This document shows positions 5,997 through 10,262 of a DNA stretch of 10,262 nt, piece after piece (within the stretch, counting starts at the first letter, position 1; each line of letters begins with the position of its first letter). The DNA comes from PNAI01 sp035574295 (GTDB taxonomy: Bacteria; Pseudomonadota; Alphaproteobacteria; Rhizobiales; Xanthobacteraceae): positions 1-10,262 of the forward strand of contig DATLYX010000068.1 in the NCBI GenBank assembly GCA_035574295.1. The letters run 5' to 3'. A program made the position numbers and the translations under genes. Below the pieces are notes generated by a model. The model searched no databases and was not told where the DNA came from. It saw nothing but the letters and a program-made list of their open reading frames with translations.

Positions 5997-6052
5997 GTCC
6001 CGGGTCTGCAGCGCACCACTTCGCTGCGCTCGTGCTGCGCTGCGCCCGGGAC
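5997..6052. repeat. Long imperfect palindrome, second of a pair
   Basis: GTCCCGGG (5997-6004) pairs with 6045-6052 and GCAGCGCA (6008-6015) pairs with 6036-6043. The outer GTCCCGG...CCGGGAC ends match those of the first palindrome 25 bases away, so both are probably parts of one dispersed element (5915-6052). It fills most of the spacer between the UbiD-type and [2Fe-2S] genes. Confidence 0.78.
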
Positions 6053-6081
6053 ACGGGACGCCAGTTTTGGCAGAGAATTCA

Positions 6082-7554
6082 TCACGTCCCCTTCGGCAAA
6101 TCCTTGCCAAACTTGGCGCGGATGCGCGCTTCGAGCTCCTTGCTCGCGCGCGCCTCGAGCGGAAACGTCGCCCGCCGCGACCACGGCCGGCAGGCATCGA
6201 TCACCACGCGCGCGTTGCGCGGATCGTCCGGCGCATACGCCATCGGATCGAGCGCGGAGCTCCAGCAACCGCGCAACACTTCCAGGCCCTCGCGCGGGTC
6301 GAAGCGCGTGCACATGGCCCACACCACCCGATCCATGTCGGCCGGATCGATATCGTCGTCCACCACCACGACGAAACGGTTCACATAGGCGCCGGCGTGA
6401 CACTGCGAGGCGATCAGCCCCGCCTGCTTGGAGTGGCCCGCATACATCTGCTTGATCGACACCGTGAGCCACAGCCGGCTGCCGCCCGCCGCGTGCGCCC
6501 ATACGCCTTTCACCTCCGGCACGCCGGCGGCTTCGAGCTGGTTCCACACCGCGCCCGAGCGGTAGGTGCCGCGGTAGAACGAATCGTCGTCCGGCGGAAT
6601 GCCGGGGATGGCGCCGAGCAGGATCGGGTCATTGCGGTGCATGAAAGTCTCGACCCGGATCGCCGGCTCCTGCTTGACGCCGCCGGCGTAATAGCCGGTC
6701 CATTCGCCGAGCGGGCCTTCTTTCACGCGGTCGTTCGGATGGATGAACCCTTCGAACGCGATCTCCGCATGCGCCGGGATCGGCAGCCCCGTCTTCGGTC
6801 CCAACACGACTTCGACCGGCTCGCCGATGAGCCCGCCGGCGGCGTCGTACTCGTTCTTGCCGTGTGGAATTTCTAGCCCCGCGATCATGAACAGCGCCGG
6901 ATGCATGCCGCACACCACCGCCACCGGACACGGCTCGCCGCGCTCGAAATATTTGCGTTGGATCATGTCGCCGTGCTTGCCCTTGGAGCACATGACGCTC
7001 GCAAGCTGCGGCCCGTGCGCCTGCACGCGATAGGCGCCGTAGTTGATCCAGCCGGTGTCGGGATCGCGCATCACCACCAGGTCGCCGGTGCCGATATAGT
7101 AGCCGCCGTCGTGCTCGTGCCACTTCGGCACCGGGATCTTGAACAGGTCGATGTCCTTGCCTTCGAGGACGTTCTCCATCACCGCGCCGGTCGGCCGCGT
7201 CACCGGCGGGATCGACTTTGCCTCTTTCATGTAGCGCCGCCACCAGCGCACGAGGTCCATTTCGCTTGCGTCCGCCGGATTGCCGAGCGTGAGATTGATG
7301 CGCTTGACCGAGGTGAGAATGTTGGCGAGCACGCGATAGCCGCGCGGATAGCCGGGGATGTCGTCGAACAATACCGCCGGATTGCCGATCCTGCGTTGAT
7401 AGGCATCGACGATGCCGCCGATCTCCTCCTCGCGGTTGGCGCCGGAGATATGCTTGACCTCGCCCGCCGCCTCCATCTGCGCAAGCCAGGCGCGCAAGTC
7501 CTGCTTCGAGACGGCATCAGCCCGCGCAACAGTCCGCCGGTCGATCTCGTTCAT
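6082..7554 (-). CDS. UbiD-family prenyl-FMN-dependent decarboxylase
   Basis: This 490-residue (de)carboxylase is expected to use prenylated FMN to remove or add CO2 on an aromatic, heteroaromatic or alpha,beta-unsaturated acid. Aligned from memory to fungal Fdc1, the key residues are conserved: Arg176 (in INYGAYR), Glu279 and Glu284 (both in EGPLGEWTGYY) as the catalytic R-E-E set, and Asn171, His194 and Glu235 as metal/phosphate-binding positions. Spacings agree with Fdc1 to within one residue. Length is typical. CGGAG lies 7 bases before the ATG on the minus strand. It sits between the large and small subunits of a molybdenum hydroxylase, so the enzymes may act in sequence on one substrate. 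No UbiX-type prenyltransferase is in the window; the cofactor must be made elsewhere. This is not necessarily the ubiquinone-pathway UbiD. Confidence 0.95.
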   Translation of the reverse strand: MNEIDRRTVARADAVSKQDLRAWLAQMEAAGEVKHISGANREEEIGGIVDAYQRRIGNPAVLFDDIPGYPRGYRVLANILTSVKRINLTLGNPADASEMDLVRWWRRYMKEAKSIPPVTRPTGAVMENVLEGKDIDLFKIPVPKWHEHDGGYYIGTGDLVVMRDPDTGWINYGAYRVQAHGPQLASVMCSKGKHGDMIQRKYFERGEPCPVAVVCGMHPALFMIAGLEIPHGKNEYDAAGGLIGEPVEVVLGPKTGLPIPAHAEIAFEGFIHPNDRVKEGPLGEWTGYYAGGVKQEPAIRVETFMHRNDPILLGAIPGIPPDDDSFYRGTYRSGAVWNQLEAAGVPEVKGVWAHAAGGSRLWLTVSIKQMYAGHSKQAGLIASQCHAGAYVNRFVVVVDDDIDPADMDRVVWAMCTRFDPREGLEVLRGCWSSALDPMAYAPDDPRNARVVIDACRPWSRRATFPLEARASKELEARIRAKFGKDLPKGT

Positions 7555-7588
7555 AGCCGAACTCCGTTCCTGTGCGCATTATAGATCC

Positions 7589-7646
7589 CGTCATTCCGGG
7601 GCGCGAGCCAAGCTTTCGGTTGCTTCGCGACCTCAGCCGCGATGAC
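7589..7646. repeat. Degenerate inverted-repeat element between large-subunit and UbiD-type genes
   Basis: Within the 95-base spacer 7555-7649, GTCAT (7590-7594) and ATGAC (7642-7646) form short outer arms. Inside them are CGCGA/TCGCG-type matches (about 7602-7606 and 7625-7630). The CGTCATTCCGGGGCGCG start resembles another dispersed intergenic element of these genera as I remember it. The symmetry is weak, and it may only be a relic or a poor terminator. Confidence 0.35.
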
Positions 7647-7649
7647 AGA

Positions 7650-9932
7650 TCACCGCCGCGCATCGATAAGGGCCTTCAGCCGCTGCGGCGTCACCGGCAG
7701 TTGCGTGATGGCGCTGGGAATCCCAATCGCATCGTCGATGGCGGAGGCGATCGCGGCGCCGACGCCGTTGATGCCGCTCTCGCCCGCGCCCTTGATCCCG
7801 AGCGGGTTGAGCGGGCTCGGATGATCCTGCCGCAAAATGACCTCCAGTTCCGGGATCTCGCGTGCGGTCGGTAACAGATAGTCGGCGAACGACACGCTCA
7901 GCGGATCGCCGTTCGCGCTGTAAGCAAATTCTTCTAAGAGCACGCCGCCAATACCCTGCGCACAACCGCCGGCGATCTGCCCCTCCACCAGCATGGGATT
8001 GATGGCGCGGCCGATGTCGTAGGCGATCACGTAGCGTTCCACCGTCACGCCGCCGGTGCCGGGATCGACCCGCACCACCGCCAGATGATTGCCGTAAGGG
8101 TAGACCTGGTGCGCGGCATGGTGCCAGCCTTCGGCCGCGAGCGGGCCGCGGCTCGCCGCGATCTCGGCGAGCGACGCCGACGGCCCGCCAGCGCGGTCGG
8201 TGCGCATCACGCTGCCGTCCACGAGGGCGAGCGCGGCGGCCGGCGCCTGCAACAGCTCGGCCGCGGCCGCGAGAATTTTTTCCCGCAGGTTGAGGGCCGC
8301 GACCCGCGTGGCGGAAGCGGTCATCACCGTGGCGCGCGAGGCGTGCGCGCCGATGCCGTGGGCGATGCGGTCGGTCTGGCCGTGGATCACGCGCAGGCGC
8401 TTGTAATCGACCCCGAGCGTCTCGGCCGCCACCTGCGCCATCACCGTCTCGAATCCCTGCCCGAGCGAGGCGCCGCCGGTGATCACCTCGATCGCGCCCT
8501 TTTCGTCGAGCTCGATCCGCACCCCGTCCTTCGGCCCGAGCCCCGCCTTTTCCACGAACATCGCGAGCCCCGCCCCGACCATCTCGCCCTTGGCGCGGCG
8601 CTGTTGCAGCTCGGCCTTGAGCCGGTCCCACTGCACGTGCGCGAGCAGCCGGTCGAGCAGCGCGTGATAGTCGCCGGAGTCGAAATGGATTTCCTCGCCC
8701 AAGGCTTCCAGCGGCCGCTTGAACGGCATCTCCTGCACGGTCACCGCATTGCGCCGCCGCACGGCGATCGGATCGAGCTTGAGCCGATGCGCAATGGCGT
8801 CGATCAGCCGCTCGCGCACGAACGTGGTCTCGAACCGGCCCGGCGCGCGATAGGTTGCCGCCGGCGTCTTGTTGGTCAGGCGAAAGTGGCACAACGCGCG
8901 ATAGGCACGCGGCACCCGGTACGGGCCCGGCAGCACGCCGCAGGTCATCATGGCGACGCGGGTGGCGTGCGTGCGCACATAGGCGCCGTTGTCGTGGAAA
9001 ATCTCGTCGTCGATGGCCCAAATTTCGCCGTCCTCCGCCACCGCGGCGCGGATGCGGTGGTGCTGCTGGCGCGAATGATTGGCGGCGATCAGGTGTTCGC
9101 GCCGATCCTCGATCCATTTCACCGGACGGTTAAGCCGCATGGCGGCCACGCACACCAGCACGTCCTCGGGATAAAGCTCCCCGCGCACGCCGAACCCTCC
9201 GCCCACGTGCGATTCGAACACGTTGATCGAGTCCACCTTGCGCTTGAGCATGCGCGCCAAAAGCTCGCGGTTGCGGTGCGGCACCTTCGCGGCGCCGTGC
9301 AGCTCCAGCATGTCGCGCGCGGCGTCATAGCGGCCGAGCGCGCCGCGCGTCTCCAGCGGCACGCCGGAATGGCGGCCGACATCGAGCTTCAATTCCACCA
9401 CGTGCGGCGCCTCGCGGAACGCCGCCTCCACGTCGCCGTAGCCCTGCCGCAGCAGCGCCGCCTCGGTGCTGTGTCCCGGCGCAAATTCGCCCGGCGCGGC
9501 TTGCGCGGACAAGAGCGGCGGCAATTCCTCGATCTCCACCTGCACGAGATCGGCGGCGTCTTCCGCCAGATAGGCGTCCTCGGCGAACACCGCCGCCACC
9601 GGCTCGCCCACGTAGCGCACCCGTTCGGCGGCCAAGACCGGCTGCCGGTAGGGCGCAAGCGCGGGGATCGGCCCCTCGCGAAAATCCACCGGCGGAACGT
9701 CGGCGATGTCGGCCGAGGTCCACACCGCGACCACGCCGGGCAGCGCCCGCGCCGCCGCCGTGTCGATCGCGCGAATCCGTCCGTGCGCGACATTGGAGCG
9801 CACGATGCGCATGTGCAGTTGGTTCGGGAAATTGATGTCGGCGGCAAAGCGCCCGCGGCCCGTGACCAGCGGCGGGTCTTCCAGGCGCTCCACCGAACGC
9901 CCGATCCATTTGGTTCCGGATGCTTCGTTCAT
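7650..9932 (-). CDS. Molybdenum hydroxylase large subunit (xanthine dehydrogenase / CoxL-like)
   Basis: This 760-residue molybdopterin-cytosine-dinucleotide-binding catalytic subunit hydroxylates a carbon of its substrate with water-derived oxygen. The N-terminal domain opens in the classical way: WIGRSVERLEDPPLVTGRGRFAADI (residues 9-33). Molybdenum-cofactor motifs follow: GGGFGVR (244-250), TYRAPGRFE (360-368, the family's AYRGxGRxE region) and GQGFET (491-496). The catalytic glutamate is E718 in KGAGESG. CoxL's AYxCSFR loop is absent, so CO oxidation is unlikely; the substrate is probably an organic aldehyde or (hetero)aromatic acid. ATG 9932 is chosen by family N-terminus; its Shine-Dalgarno is poor and the frame is open further upstream. 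The electron-transfer subunit is at 5397-5891. No FAD subunit gene is visible beside it. Confidence 0.93.
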   Translation of the reverse strand: MNEASGTKWIGRSVERLEDPPLVTGRGRFAADINFPNQLHMRIVRSNVAHGRIRAIDTAAARALPGVVAVWTSADIADVPPVDFREGPIPALAPYRQPVLAAERVRYVGEPVAAVFAEDAYLAEDAADLVQVEIEELPPLLSAQAAPGEFAPGHSTEAALLRQGYGDVEAAFREAPHVVELKLDVGRHSGVPLETRGALGRYDAARDMLELHGAAKVPHRNRELLARMLKRKVDSINVFESHVGGGFGVRGELYPEDVLVCVAAMRLNRPVKWIEDRREHLIAANHSRQQHHRIRAAVAEDGEIWAIDDEIFHDNGAYVRTHATRVAMMTCGVLPGPYRVPRAYRALCHFRLTNKTPAATYRAPGRFETTFVRERLIDAIAHRLKLDPIAVRRRNAVTVQEMPFKRPLEALGEEIHFDSGDYHALLDRLLAHVQWDRLKAELQQRRAKGEMVGAGLAMFVEKAGLGPKDGVRIELDEKGAIEVITGGASLGQGFETVMAQVAAETLGVDYKRLRVIHGQTDRIAHGIGAHASRATVMTASATRVAALNLREKILAAAAELLQAPAAALALVDGSVMRTDRAGGPSASLAEIAASRGPLAAEGWHHAAHQVYPYGNHLAVVRVDPGTGGVTVERYVIAYDIGRAINPMLVEGQIAGGCAQGIGGVLLEEFAYSANGDPLSVSFADYLLPTAREIPELEVILRQDHPSPLNPLGIKGAGESGINGVGAAIASAIDDAIGIPSAITQLPVTPQRLKALIDARR

Positions 9933-10262
9933 GCCGCCGCGTTCATGCCACCGTCCGTTGCAGCGCGCCGCCGCGCGCGTCGTTGCCCGCTTCGAGCGCG
10001 GGCGGCCGATCCTCGAGAAGGTCCTCGGCCCCGACCATCCCCATGTGGCGACGAGCCTTAACAACCTGGCCCTGCTCTACAAGGCCCAAGGCGACTACGC
10101 CAGGGCCGAGCCGCTCCACAAGCGCACGCTGGCGATCAAGGAGAAGGCCCTCGGCCCCGACCATCCCCATGTGGCAACGAGCCTTGAGAATCTTGCCATG
10201 TTGTATTTGGCCATGGGGCGCGTTGCCGAGGCCGCGGCGTTTCTAGACCGTGCGATGAAGAT
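9931..10262 (+). CDS. TPR-repeat protein fragment (kinesin-light-chain type), runs off window
   Basis: This frame is open from ATG 9931 to the window end (about 110 codons, no stop). From about 9985 it reads as tandem 42-residue TPR units of the kinesin-light-chain type: LEKVLGPDHPHVATSLNNLA, LLYKAQGDYARAEPLHKRTL, then AIKEKALGPDHPHVATSLEN and a diverging last unit LAMLYLAMGRVAEAAAFLDR. These helical repeats mediate protein-protein contacts. The first codons (MPPRSCHRPLQRAAARVVA) do not fit a TPR, and the ATG overlaps the start codon of the large-subunit gene on the other strand. The 5' end is therefore probably a truncation or rearrangement junction and not a true start. Whether an intact gene continues to the right cannot be seen. 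Confidence 0.6.
   Translation, partial: MPPRSCHRPLQRAAARVVARFERGRPILEKVLGPDHPHVATSLNNLALLYKAQGDYARAEPLHKRTLAIKEKALGPDHPHVATSLENLAMLYLAMGRVAEAAAFLDRAMK
10015..10262 (+). repeat. 126-bp tandem TPR-coding repeat
   Basis: The stretch 10015-10060 recurs at 10141-10186 with 43 of 46 bases identical (differences gtc/gcc, gcg/gca and a final a/g), exactly 126 bases (42 codons) apart. After that the second unit diverges and is cut by the window end. The near identity points to recent unit duplication or gene conversion within a TPR array. Confidence 0.85.

Noticed and set aside
5892..6197. N-terminal extension of the [2Fe-2S] subunit frame through the palindromes
   Set aside because: The extra sequence is arginine-rich translation of the repeat and of the end of the UbiD-type gene. 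The family N-terminus starts at MNGKLEFSLN.
8085..10061. 658-codon plus-strand open frame opposite the hydroxylase large subunit
   Set aside because: It is rich in R, H, G and A with no family signature, and it mirrors a gene with complete molybdenum hydroxylase motifs. High GC at third positions commonly leaves such antisense frames open.

Overview
This high-GC window reads as chromosomal DNA of an alphaproteobacterium, most likely order Hyphomicrobiales in the Bradyrhizobium / Rhodopseudomonas / Xanthobacteraceae neighbourhood. That placement is inferred from codon use, from the gene families present, and from a long GC-rich double palindrome at 5915-6052 of a type I recall from intergenic DNA of those genera. 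There are thirteen well-supported protein genes plus one partial TPR reading frame. I found no rRNA, tRNA, CRISPR array, transposase or plasmid/phage functions.

Region 1 (76-1793, + strand): a two-gene ABC-2 exporter of the E. coli YadG/YadH type. The genes overlap by ATGA, and a perfect 15-bp inverted repeat follows them and probably acts as terminator.

Region 2 (1799-4693, + strand): a cluster of small soluble proteins. It runs ArsR-type repressor, SRPBCC/AHSA1 protein, two PhnB-type VOC proteins, a DUF1428 (YbaA-like) protein, then a second SRPBCC/AHSA1 protein. A promoter with a perfect TTGACA -35 box sits just ahead of the repressor, and its downstream part is overlaid by inverted-repeat sequence of operator type. 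The layout suggests an autoregulated module of small-molecule-binding or stress proteins. Its substrate is not evident.

Region 3 (4755-5400): two small proteins of unknown function, 109 aa on the minus strand and 84 aa on the plus strand, diverge from a 61-bp gap holding a perfect TATAAT box on the minus strand. The 84-aa gene ends convergently with the next gene, and the two stop codons overlap.

Region 4 (5397-9932, minus strand): a catabolic-looking set in the order molybdenum hydroxylase large subunit, UbiD-family prenyl-FMN decarboxylase, [2Fe-2S] small subunit. The decarboxylase separates the two hydroxylase subunits and no FAD subunit is visible. The genes may act in sequence on one aromatic or heteroaromatic acid. 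The spacer between decarboxylase and small subunit carries the two large palindromes.

Region 5 (9931-10262, + strand): kinesin-light-chain-type TPR coding sequence, open at the window edge. Its only in-window ATG overlaps the start codon of the hydroxylase large subunit on the other strand. It looks like a truncated or rearranged repeat gene lying across the head of the region 4 operon.
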